Shown: positions 10,906 through 20,832 of the stretch, piece by piece
Position numbering within the stretch: position 1 is the stretch's first letter
Layout: every line of letters starts with the position of its first letter
DNA from: Membranipora membranacea
Lineage: Eukaryota > Bryozoa > Gymnolaemata > Cheilostomatida > Membraniporidae
Assembly (NCBI GenBank): GCA_914767715.1
Contig: OU612068.1
Location: 3,100,001 to 3,164,000, forward strand
DNA: 64,000 nt
Direction of reading: 5' to 3'
Made by a program: the position numbers and the translations under genes
Notes under the pieces: generated by a model
Databases searched by the model: none
Told to the model about the DNA's origin: nothing
The model's input: the letters and a program-made list of their open reading frames with translations, nothing else

Positions 10906-11688
10906 GATGGCACTACTTAGCATGCACGCTATTCACTACTCAGAGTTGTGTTCTCTCATCCTACAGCACATGGCAAATTGCTGGGGCAGTTTTAGCTGTA
11001 TTTCAGTCAGAAGACGAGTGGACTCTCCTAATCGCAAGATCTCCCTCCTCTCAATTGAGTACCATCCAGTCCTATTTCCTTGTTTTTGGAAACTTTGATG
11101 ACAAAAATAGATCTCACAACGATTTACAAGCAACCTCTATATATAGTGTAGTAGAGCTCAACTCCAATGACTCCATATTGCCACATGAAACTTCACAATC
11201 CAAGACCTAGCTTACCTTCAACCAGGGAGAATGCTTCAACAAAGGTGTAAGTTGCCTTGTTTTTTGAGGCTATACTTATTCCGGCAGCAACGTGAAACAT
11301 TTTATTCCCAAGCCTTCCTGCATTGCAGAAATCTTCCACTGACACCGCTACATAGTTTCCAGAATCACTGTCTGGATCATAATTTGCAGAGATATCTGAC
11401 TTAATTGTTGAATTTGCACCTGAATCTGTGGCTGATCTTGTGAGTGAATTTCTTTGTGAATCAGGGACTGCTGATGATCGACTCATTACTCTGAGTGTCT
11501 AAAACAAAACAAATGATGGCTATTTGAAATCTTTACATTATGAAGAGTTAGCATTTTAATATCCCACAATTGATGATCTACATTTGACGGTTCAGCAGCA
11601 GGTTATTCATAGCGTTCTTAATGCTCAAATGATGATTATTCATGATGTATATTAATACCAGAACTTGAAGGTTTTAATTCACTCACAG

Positions 11689-13593
11689 CAGTGGTACTTT
11701 TGTACAGTGAGTAAGTGGAGCTCAGCTACACTTGGTTATAAACACCCTTCTTGAAGTGGAGCTGAGCTCCACCACATTTTTTTTATTCCCTGGATAAGCA
11801 GGGCTCTCAGCCTGGGAGGATTCGAAACCTGAGTTTTGATATTAGCATGTTGCATAGTGCATATTTTAAAGGTGTAAAACGCCCTGAGCATAAACAGCTG
11901 AGGGTACGTCTGAGATGGCACTGAACTGAAATATTGTTGGGTGAAACTCCTGAGATTTGAAGATTATGTGCAAAGAATAGCTGGCAAAGCAAGTCAAAGA
12001 ATGTATGTTGTTAAAAAAATCAAAGTTGTTCAAAAGTTGTGTAGTTTCCCTCTTTATGTATTTATTGTCTGCCTGATTTGCACACGAGCATAATTATGTA
12101 CCATAGATAAGAAATTACTAAGGAAAGTTTTTAATTTAGTTGTTAAAGACAACTCCTTGATCACATCATACATAATTTTCTAGAGCGATGCCCTCAAATG
12201 CAAGTTCCATACTCTAGTAGCAAGTTCCTTTATTGACAAAGTATATGCATCCTTTTCTCGCAACATTTCCTGTTTGTGATAGCAAGTAAATCAATAAAAA
12301 CCTAGATCATTTCTTGTAAACATAAAATCGTAAATAATTTTAGATTTGATCCAGATGAACCAATTCATATGGACTAACCAAGGCCGTCGCCACAGGTGAA
12401 AATGAATCTATATGATGTTAAAATATGTTTGTAAAAATATTGATTTGAAGGCGCCAGGGTAGAAAGGCATAACTAATGTAATGTGATGCTATTGAAATCA
12501 TTGCCTGGATTTATCCGGTTCACCTGCCAAATCACTTTTTTAACATGTCTAAAATTCCAATTTCTATTTGGCCATAATAATCTCTTTCGCAAATCTCTGG
12601 GATTGGCAGTTCAATAAGAGCATAGCTTATCACAAATGAAATCAAATACCCAAAACAAATACCACACATTATTCTCATGCGAAAGTTTGGTGTTATCTTT
12701 ATTATTCATCTCAGCGTTGATATTCCATAACGCTTAGAAATCATTGTTTGATCATTGATTTAGAAATGACTTGAATAGGCAGCGCAGTGAGAGTATTATT
12801 ACAGTGAGTGCAGTGAGAGGCGTTATTAGTATTATAGGCAGTGCAATAATCGAATTGAGGCGCCAGGGTAGAAAGGCATAATTAATGTAATGTGATGCTA
12901 TTGAAATCATTGCCTTGATTTATCCGGTTCACCTGCAAAATCACTTTTTTAACATGTCTAAAATTCCAATTTCTATTTGGCCATAATAATCTCTATTAGT
13001 ATAGGCAGTGCAGTATTATTTACATAGCTTATCACAACTAGAATCTAATACTGGATCATTCATTAATAATATGGCATAAATTGATGTAAGGCAACATTTA
13101 GCATTGTTTATATATTATTCATCTCTGTCAACGAGAAAAATCTGAGTTTTTAGCTTACATTCTAAAATCCCCTGTCTAGCCTGAGTTGAACCCAAAAATC
13201 TGAGTAACTCGGGCTAAATGGGGAGTAAACTGTTCTCATGCTGGAGCCATACTAATAGATGGTAAATACATTAATATTTGAGTGTTGGCTATGTGTTGTC
13301 AGTCCAGAAAAGTTATTTCTGCAACCGCCAATGGCAAGAAAATAGAGTATAAAAGCAGAAGCATCTACAACAAATTATATCTGTTGCTGGGAAATGGGGA
13401 TATCTGGCTCCCTCTGGCATAGCTACAAAAGACAGGTGATGTCAGAGGATATTGGCTAACAATAAAGCTGCCCATTGGCAACCTCTACAGAAGGTTGCTG
13501 GCTAAACCTTGCTGGCTGGGAGGATTGATTGATGAATTAAAAATATAAATAAGTAAGAGCTCCACTTCATTATCCCTTACAAAAGTACCACTG
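11689..13593. mobile_element. Non-autonomous hAT-like DNA transposon, 1905 bp
   Basis: Bounded by terminal inverted repeats beginning CAGTGGTACTTTTGTA at both ends, with a second matching block AAGTGGAGCTC. It is flanked by perfect 8-bp direct repeats ACTCACAG (11681-11688 and 13594-13601). An 8-bp duplication and CAGTG-type ends are typical of the hAT superfamily. No transposase frame is present, so it is non-autonomous. Inside are two direct copies of an approximately 140-bp segment (about 12445-12586 and 12856-12995, only a few mismatches). It landed on the exon 1 donor of fucosyltransferase copy B; the duplicated target contains the complement of CTGTGAGT. Confidence 0.85.
12445..12995. 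repeat. Two 140-bp direct repeats inside the hAT element
   Basis: Segments at about 12445-12586 and 12856-12995 both begin GCGCCAGGGTAGAAAGGCAT and end in CCATAATAATCTCT, with only a few differences. Between them are short iterations of GCAGTGAGAG and TATTATAGGCAGTGCA. This looks like an internal tandem amplification after or during transposition. Confidence 0.8.
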
Positions 13594-14466
13594 ACTCACA
13601 GGGTCTGGCAGGTGGCAGTTACAACCTGTCTCTACTGAAGCGTAATATAAATATACAATCAAGGCTCCTACCACTGGATGGCTGGTGTTCTTTCTCACAT
13701 TATTGACGTACTTTAGGCAGCATATGTCCAGATAAACACTTTGTTCTGTTAAATTTAATGCTGCAAGATGCTCATCATAATGTTCTAACCATGGCAAATT
13801 AACCCTGAGACATAACTTCTGTAGTCTTTCAAGAATCTCCTTGTCCCCTTTCGATAAGTATGGGAACCAACTTGGTGCTGCGTACGAGATCACTGACAGA
13901 AGTCTAGATCTATAAAATGTGACCAGACTAGACGTGGAGACCCCAACTTTCCTGAGCCGAATAATGGCATGCACAGCTGGCCTTAACTTACTTATTACAG
14001 AGTCAACGTGAGCACTGAATCTCATATGATTGTCAAAGCAAACCCCTAATAGTTTGACTGATGAATTTTGTGAGATGGGCATGTCATTTATCTTGATAGG
14101 ATCACAGATGATGTTCTTTTGAAGGGTTAGAGTCAGTGATTGTGACTTAGTGACATTTAACAGCATTGAATTTTCTTCACACCAGCTTGCTGCATAATCA
14201 GCTGCAGACTGTAGAGGATTGTCATGAAATATGAGAGATGCTTTATGAGATGTAGAGTTTTCTATGCGCACTTCCGAGCTTTCTACCACATTATAAACTG
14301 TAGTGTCATCTGCGTATTTGATACAAGGTATTTCGGGCAGCAGATCATGCACAAAAATGCTTCACAAGAGCGGTCCTGTAATAGTACCTTGTGGAACACT
14401 CATATGATGAATATACATCTGCGTACCTCACTCTCTGCCATCTATCATTGAAGAAACTCATCATCA
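13570..14466 (-). pseudogene. LINE B reverse transcriptase, C-terminal part, fused to a fucosyltransferase exon
   Basis: The RT resumes after the foldback element with MMSFFNDRWQRVRYADV, then VPQGTITGPLL (needing a one-base frame change and passing a TGA), then DLLPEIP and KYADDTTVYN, the catalytic motif. A 260-aa open frame from 14352 continues through the thumb region (LGVCFDNHMRFSAHV, PSWFPYLSKGDKEIL). It then crosses, still in frame, into about 30 residues derived from the fucosyltransferase B exon 1 (ALIVYLYYASVETGCNC) before stopping at 13570. The fusion looks accidental. Confidence 0.8.
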
Positions 14467-14473
14467 GTCTGAC

Positions 14474-15922
14474 GGATTTCGGGTCAAAAGGCCACTGCCA
14501 AAAAGCCACTGGCCATAAAGCCACTGGCCAAAAAGCCACTGGCCATAATGCCACTGGCCAAAAAACCACCGGCCATAAAGCCATAGGCCAAAAGGCCATT
14601 GGACATAAGGCCACTAGTCAAAAGGCCACTGGTCATAAGGCCACTGGTCAAAAAGCCACTGCCCAAAAAGCCACTGGTTCAATGGTTACATTATAGAACT
14701 CTGATATCAACTTTCCATTGACATGATTTTTTGGGCCTTTAAAACAAAATTCTAGCTCTTGATATGCCATTATTCAATGATTTTTTTATTTCTACTCACT
14801 GATTCACAATTTAGTAAAGTTAGAAAATATCCCACCCACCTTTGCAAATAATTATTTTAAATGACTCAACCCGGACATCTTCTTCTCTTTTTTCTGTACC
14901 GTAACCCCCAATTAAAACATTAAAATATTGATGGACAAGTTAAAGTAATCACAATCAAACAGTCAGCACTTTTAGATTGAAGCAGTGCCGCACTGAGCAG
15001 AGACAGCGGTGTAGCTTTTTTGATTTTCTTCTTTGTAGCGTGACAATAATTTTATGTTCACATGATGAGATTTTTAGTATCATTTTTACCCAATTCACCC
15101 TGTGATCGATTTTGATTATCACATGGTTATATCAGATCTGATACTTAACAAAAACTAAACTCTCTTGTGAACAATACAGGCCTCCACCAATATCTATCTG
15201 TGCATCCATCGAATGTTTTTATTATTGATGACCAAAAAACCCAACCGACTCAACTTGATCGCTATTGCTTAAAGTTTTGTAACCTGATCACTGACTTTTT
15301 CTGTTGTTCCCAGTAGGGTATGCAACTCACTAGTGCTTGGCTTGTGGCATGTAAAAATCTAAAAAGCTACACCGCTGTCTCTTCTCACTGCTGCATTGCT
15401 TCGATCTAAAAGTGCTGACTGTTCGCTTGTGATAACTTTAATTTGTCCATCAAGATACATTATTTGTTGGTTACGGTACAGAAAAAATGTGTGAGAAGAT
15501 ATCCAGGTGGAGTCATTTAAAATAATTATTTGCAAAGGGTGCGTGGGATCATTTCTAACTTTACTAAAATGGGAATCAGTGAGTAGAAATAAAAAATAAT
15601 TTATAAATGGCATATCAAGAGCTAAAATTTTGTTTTACGAGCCCAAAAAACATGTCAATGGAAAGTTGATATCATACTTCTATTATGTAACCAGTGGCTT
15701 TTTGGGCAGTGGCTTTTTGACCAGTGGCCTTATGACCAGTGGCCTTTTTACCAGTGGCCTTATGACCAGTGGCCTTTTGTCCAGTGGCCTTATGACCAGT
15801 GGCTTTTTGGCCAGTGGCTTTATGGCCGGTGGCTTTTTGGCCAGGGCTTTATGGCCAGTGGCTTTTTGGCTAGTGGCTTTATGGCCAGTGGCTTTTTGGC
15901 AGTGGCCTTTTGGGTGATCACC
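14474..15922. mobile_element. Foldback transposon, 1449 bp, with tandem-repeat arms
   Basis: A near-palindromic element inserted in the RT of LINE B. It is flanked by 7-bp direct repeats GTCTGAC (14467-14473 and 15923-15929). Removing the element and one repeat restores the RT reading SPSLVRLMMSFFNDR, which confirms the boundaries. The arms are about 550 bp each (14474 to about 15020 and about 15355-15922). Their outer 220 bp are arrays of 15- to 16-bp units built on GCCACTGGCCATAAA and GCCACTGGCCAAAA. The inner parts are single-copy inverted repeats, separated by a central 330 bp without a convincing frame. This architecture matches foldback elements (Drosophila FB/Galileo and sea urchin TU types). 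There is no transposase. Confidence 0.9.
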
Positions 15923-15929
15923 GTCTGAC

Positions 15930-17662
15930 CAGACTAGGACTGGTATTTAAGGCTAGAAGTTCTTGAATAGCAATATGTGGAAGCATTTTATCAAAAGCTT
16001 TGCTGAAATCCAGCATCAAAGCCTGAACAGCAACATTCTGTTTATCATCAAGACTAGACGCAATTTCCGTTGTAAATTTCACTAGTGCGTCAGTGGTGCT
16101 CATTCCTTTAGTATATGCATACCGATCATCAAAGATTTCCGCTTTGATCAGCTCAGATATGATTTTCTCCGTAACTTTTCCTACATGGAAGAGCAAGGAG
16201 ATAGGTCTGAGCTCCTTGAAGGTAGAAGTTGTCTTCACTTTATTCAATGGAGTAACTTCTGCTCTTTTCCAAAGCGTGGGGAAATGACCGCTTTCAAGAA
16301 CTTTGTTGATTATATTAGTTATTGGAAGTGACAACAGATGTGCGTTGTTTTTGGTGACCCAGCTAGGATAATCCTCTCTATTAGTAGACTTGTGAGTGTT
16401 TATACCTCTAAGATGTTTGAAGACTTCCATTTCATTAACAGAGACAGAAACACAATCATCAGGTAAAGAAGGGTATATGGGCACATAGCTTTGATGTCCA
16501 TCGAGGTAATAGGTGTTTAACTGTTCTACAAACTGAGAGTGGGACAGCCAGTTACCATTCATCGATATGAACGGTGCAGGACGTGCATTGTGCCAATCTC
16601 CAGTGAGCTGTATGAGGTTTTTCCACCAGCTTTTGCTACCTTGAACAGTCTCATTCACATTATCCGAAGTCTGCTTAGCCAGTTGTTGTTTAAGTTGTGA
16701 TGACAGCATCTTGGCCAAGAATTTCCAGGTTGGGTTGTTTTTCTTATGAGCTCTCTGTTTAGCATGCTGAAGTTTGCGGATTAGTGGTGATGTTAATACC
16801 GGTTTCCCAGAAGGAACGCGCACGTTTCTAACTGGACAATGTTTCTCTAGTATACTATTGATAGTGTTGTGAAGGATATCAACCTTCTCATCAGCTGTGT
16901 TTGCATTGAATAGATTTGACCATGAGAGGGAGGACAACTCTCTTGTTACGGCTACTTTCGAGGCAGGAGTGATGTTGCGTTTTCTTATGGTACCGTAATT
17001 CGGAGCTCTCTTACTATTTACCGAAGGCAAACAAATGGCACAGTGATCGTTATGCAAAATTGGTGGCAAGGACACACAACCCGATTCAACGTACTCAGCA
17101 ATATCTGTGAATATGAGATCTAAACAACTGTCATATCGAGTAGGGAATTTCACTATCTGTTGAACTGGTATAATGTTTGTTATTGACTCAGATCCAGGTC
17201 GTTAAAATCTCCACAAATGAATAATTTTGCTGATGAGTGCTTATGCAGTAGTTTGGAAACAGTGGATATAATGTGGTCCATTGTCCCATCCTTTGACAAT
17301 TTCGGCAAACCTGGGGGGTGGTAAATTACAGCAAATATAACAAATGGCATGTTTGCTTGGTGAATCATAAACCAGTAGGCAGATACAGATCGGTCAGAAT
17401 ATGTACATAGCTTCTGCACTGAAAGTGTATCCCTGGCATAAACAGCTACACCGCCACCTGTGCGTTTGCTGGCTCGATGGCATGTATGTAATTTGAATCC
17501 ATCAATATTATAAAGACGCTCCTTATCTGAAGTAAGCCAAGATTCAATCAGAAATATAAGATCATAGTGCTTCGCCAGAACTTTAAGCTCATTATACTTC
17601 TCTAGATTTAGTGATCTGATATTATGGATGTATATTGCAGGAAGAACGCAGTTTTCGGACAC
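15930..17662 (-). pseudogene. LINE B ORF2, endonuclease and N-terminal reverse transcriptase
   Basis: From 17662 the frame gives an APE endonuclease: IHNIRSLN, LIESWLT, RTGGGVAVY, IYHPPG and LFICGDFND. A one-base deletion after GDFNDLDLSQ ends that frame at 17180. The next frame resumes with KFPTRYDSCLDLIFTD and HNDHCAICLP (the terminal endonuclease motif). RT blocks follow: LRPISLLFHVGKVTEK and LMLDFSKAFDKMLPH. The frame then meets the foldback insertion at 15929. The order of motifs is canonical for a CR1/Jockey-type LINE. It is inactive because of the deletion and the insertion. Confidence 0.85.
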
Positions 17663-17797
17663 ATTGCTGTTTGTGTTGAAATTCTCTAGTCAATCGGAAC
17701 TTGAGGGTGAAGACTCAGTTGCATGGACAGATCTAGAGAGCATTGCGTGAGATAATTTCAGATATACTGGGCAAGATATGGATGACGCTCGATGATC

Positions 17798-18701
17798 TCA
17801 CTTACAGTTGACACAATTAGGGACCTCAGAACATTGATCACCATGGTACGCACCACCACAGTTGAAACAGGCTTTTTGATTGGGGCAAGATGATGCTTTG
17901 TGCTTGTATCCATGGCAGTTGTAGCATCTAATGACAGATGGCATGTTGTCGTTCGACCACGAAAATAAGCTTATTAGAGCGCACTCTATCTTTCATGGCT
18001 TTTTGTAGAAGTTCGGGAGATTTAAAGTATACCCTGACAGATCTTGTGGGATTTTTAAATTTAGTCATTCTTGACACCGTAGTTTCACCAAATCCTCCGT
18101 GTTCGAGGTCCCTCACAATGTCAGCCTCATCAACGGAAAAAGAAACACCTTTGATAACTCCGACCGATATGGCCTGGGACTGTCGGATAGGTTTTCTAAT
18201 CGAAGATTGTCCAAATGTTTGGTGACCATTTGGTGATGGCAGTATCTACCATTCTTTCTTCGCAGAATTCCACACGGAACTTTTTAAAGCAGTTATTACT
18301 ACTTCTACTAATTCTCTCAATAGTAATGTCGCTGTCGAGTCCGCCTATATAGCGTTTCTGATGTCGTCATCATTCTTGACAATATCACCCTCTCTTTCAA
18401 CAGTTACTACGATATTCTTTTGTGGTTTGAATGTGATGGTACGCTTATGTCTCTCATGCTTTTGCATCGGTTTATCAGAGTTTTGGTTTTTCATTGCTTG
18501 TGCTAACTGAGCAAATGTCACCTTGTTAGCAGTTACTGATTGAGACACCTTGGTAATATTAGATTGCTGTGTTTTGAATTGTTCTACCTCTTTCTTCAAG
18601 CTGGAGTTCTCGTTAGTAATTATATTAACTTTTCGTTCCAAGATATTAATTCTTTCAAGTGCAGACAACAGTTGTAATTGAATGGCTTCAATTGTGGACA
18701 C
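17798..18701 (-). pseudogene. LINE B ORF1 (gag-like, CCHC zinc knuckles)
   Basis: Starts MSTIEAIQLQLLSALE at 18701 with a coiled coil over about residues 5-45. It is then broken by stops and shifts between 18345 and 18116. A second block (18116-17928) has RNA-binding-like sequence: FKNPTRSVRVYFKSPE. Immediately downstream are zinc knuckles: CYNCHGYKHKASSC (C-x2-C-x4-H-x4-C), CFNCGGAYHGDQC, and a third CVNC whose frame is hit by a TGA two codons later. These knuckles bind the element RNA in intact relatives. Confidence 0.75.
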
Positions 18702-18869
18702 TTTTGTTGTGTAGCCATGTAACTGTGATGATATTGGCTACCTTTACATTGAAGCTTCTCTCATAGAGTTTTAAGACAACGAAGAGACTAAAGCATGTTA
18801 GAGTCGTGCAGTTACTTATGCTAAAGTTGTGTAAGGTTTGTATGGTGAAAAGTGTCAGTACTCTACTGA

Positions 18870-18905
18870 AAATGTGCCCTGAGTGGGATCGAACTCAACC
18901 AATTA
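18870..18905 (-). repeat. Possible tRNA-derived SINE 3' part
   Basis: On the minus strand the sequence GAGTTCGATCCCACTC matches a pol III B box inside a T-arm-like hairpin. There is no credible anticodon arm or A box in position, so this is not a tRNA gene. It may be a SINE fragment; weak evidence. Confidence 0.25.
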
Positions 18906-19320
18906 CATCTGCACTATCAAACTGTATACTATCAAAAAGGAGGCTGCATTTATTGAACATTGTCGTCAGAGCAGGGTAATGGCTTTGCAATATTTTTAGT
19001 ACATTGCGAATACCACTGATACTAAGGCTATATTGGCGTTGTTCATCATCCCATCTACCAATGAACCACATATCAACCATCACTTTACCATATCCAATAG
19101 ATCCTGAAGTGTCTGTTGATATGTATCAATCCACTGCTTACTCCCCTGATAGTATAACCATTCTGTGATAGTGACAGAAATACTTATCTTGCATTTTGAT
19201 GCCAAGATATCTCCAGTCCTCTTTGTGAACAGGAACGCAGCGATAGCCATACTTCAGGTTCAATTTGCTTAGCCACCAACTTTTATCTTGGCTCATCTAT
19301 AAGGCAGCAATGTTTGACAC
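18895..19320 (-). pseudogene. RT/RNase H relic, probably DIRS-like retroelement
   Basis: On the minus strand, from about 19300, the frames read KLNLKYGYRCVPVHKEDW, then YLGIKMQDKYF. This resembles the RT block 'DLKSAYR.IPVHPEDW..LG..W.GKYY' of DIRS/Ngaro-type elements. After an internal loss comes TDTSGSIGYGK, then MWFIGRWDDEQRQYSLS and LLFDSIQFDSADVI, laid out like RNase H of the same elements (TDAS-G-GYG, WFYGRW, ILFHTDN). The catalytic YLDD region is deleted and stops are present. The family assignment rests on remembered motif spacing and is tentative. Confidence 0.5.
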
Positions 19321-20832
19321 ATGGTTCATAGCTAGTGGATCATTTTGGACATATCATGGGTACAGATTGGCATGGTATATTAAGTGGAGATAATTAGGTC
19401 ATTTATAGGAGTTGTCTTATATTGGCCCAATATCCGTGTCCACTCTCAAGCTTAGTGTTTAGTTTTTTGGACAAATCTACCTGCGTGATATGGTTTTTTG
19501 CTTGACTGTCCTAAAAAAGTGGTGTACAGACATGTCAAATCATAGTCATTTTCTGTTCTGCCTAGTCAAGCCTCAAACTTTATTGAGTATTAAATAATCA
19601 CAAAGCAAGTCAAGTCATCTGTGCACGACTCACAAGTCAAAAAAGTAAGTCATACCAATATCTTGGCCTTTCTTGGGGGCAAAACATAACAAAAACTTCA
19701 TCATAGGAATAAGCAATCCAGCTTGTTTGATATGGTGCCAAATTAGGGGTGTTTTACTAGTTTCACAGTCGTCTTGCTCTCAATATCTCTCTGCCTAACA
19801 CAATACAGTTTTGTGTTCCCGCTTCAGGTTTTTGGCCACATATTGTCAACTGATGATATGATAATAATTTTGATGTAGTACATTTCATTACAATATATCG
19901 TCAGCGATCTGACTAACCACCCTAATGATACCTCTTATCAGAGACTTGCATGATTAAAACACAACGCATTGCTTGTCCTCCCCATAAATTAAGTGTCAGA
20001 TTATATAGGTGAGCATTGCCAAAACATATGTAACAACGCTGTCATGGGGAAAACTCTAGTTTTCTGTTATTCAAGTTTTCTCCACATGTCAGGAGAGAAG
20101 ACAATTCCTTTTATTGTAGTGTCCTTCCAGAGTCCAGTTATAATGACTCATAAATTTTATGCTCACACAAATAATCTACGATGGGAAAAAGAAAGTTGTA
20201 TTTTTGCCAGTTGTCCAATTTCCATTAATATAGGATTTTTTCATTCAATCTTATGGCACTAATGTTGACTTCATCTCCAGTTGCAGGATTAATTTGGTTT
20301 TTTTGAAAAAAAGTAGCAAATGTTGTCGACCATTTCTTCATGTACAATACCTTTTTTTGCAAGTATTTTCATTCGCTTGCAAATTTATCTTATTTTTAGA
20401 ATTTATAAAAGCCCTAATCACAGTGCCAGTGTAGATTGGCATATTCTGAAAAAGAAAACGAAGTAATAGCAGTTTGGTGACCTTATATATGTCCGGCAAG
20501 CAAGGTCATTTCAGAGAGCTTGAGTGAAATTCCCATGCCAATACCTCATTTAATTCACACAGTTGATATGGTTATGTGTAGTTTTCTCTCTGTTTCTGAC
20601 TGTATTTGGTTGCCTGATCTACACAAGGTTGACGTCCCGCCTCAATGATATATAATTGCAGTGGGGAGTTGAAATGATTGACGCATATAATCTTATTATG
20701 AAAGAGCAGTTATCAAAATAAAATAAATGATCAATATTAGTCTTATAATTCAACAGTATATTCTGAGGTACACAGGCAAATCTCAGCACGCCAGGCTGTT
20801 ATAAGACATCAGCAGCGTAGAGCCTGCAAAAT
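19321..20832. other. Noncoding region, no gene seen
   Basis: AT-rich intergenic DNA downstream of the receptor gene, including its probable 3' UTR near 20700-20832 (an AATAAA lies on each strand around 20715-20725). Open frames in this stretch are short and have no recognisable similarity. Confidence 0.4.

Larger units (their letters stand above)
10223..13685 (-). pseudogene. Fucosyltransferase (GT11) copy B, disrupted
   Basis: Remnants of all three exons. Exon 1 survives only as its 3' part (13600 to about 13680; ALIVYLYYASVETGCNC, then donor GTGAGT). Exon 2 is 11216-11498 (GRLGNKMFHVAAG intact) and exon 3 is 10223-10587. Exon 3 lacks 377 nt relative to copy A, from after FPKISSPQ to before YCQECFNFP. 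This removes both HIRLGD and the GTFG motif and shifts the frame, giving a false C-terminus. The start codon and N-terminal part of the anchor are lost to a LINE fusion, and a hAT-like element separates exon 1 from the rest of intron 1. No functional enzyme can be made. Identity with copy A continues into 3' flank and introns, so this arose by tandem segmental duplication. Confidence 0.9.
13675..18716 (-). mobile_element. Decayed LINE B with zinc-knuckle ORF1, split by a foldback element
   Basis: A second non-LTR retrotransposon, minus strand, running from ORF1 (ATG at 18701) through endonuclease (17662-17180) and RT (17153-15930, then 14466 to about 13685). It differs from LINE A in having CCHC knuckles in ORF1. 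The RT is interrupted at 15930/14466 by a foldback transposon. The 3' end is missing: the RT frame stops short of its usual C-terminus and 3' UTR, and runs straight into the remnant of fucosyltransferase copy B exon 1. Several frameshifts and stops show it is inactive. Confidence 0.85.

Noticed and set aside
14391-14696. Plus-strand frame of repeating KATGHKATGQ, and glycine-rich counterparts on the other strand
   Set aside because: It is the translation of the foldback element's tandem-repeat arm. Similar frames appear in several phases of the mirror arm, so it is not a protein gene.
18870-18905. tRNA gene suggested by a B-box-like GAGTTCGATCCCACTC
   Set aside because: No anticodon arm, acceptor stem or A box at the right distance; listed only as a possible SINE fragment.
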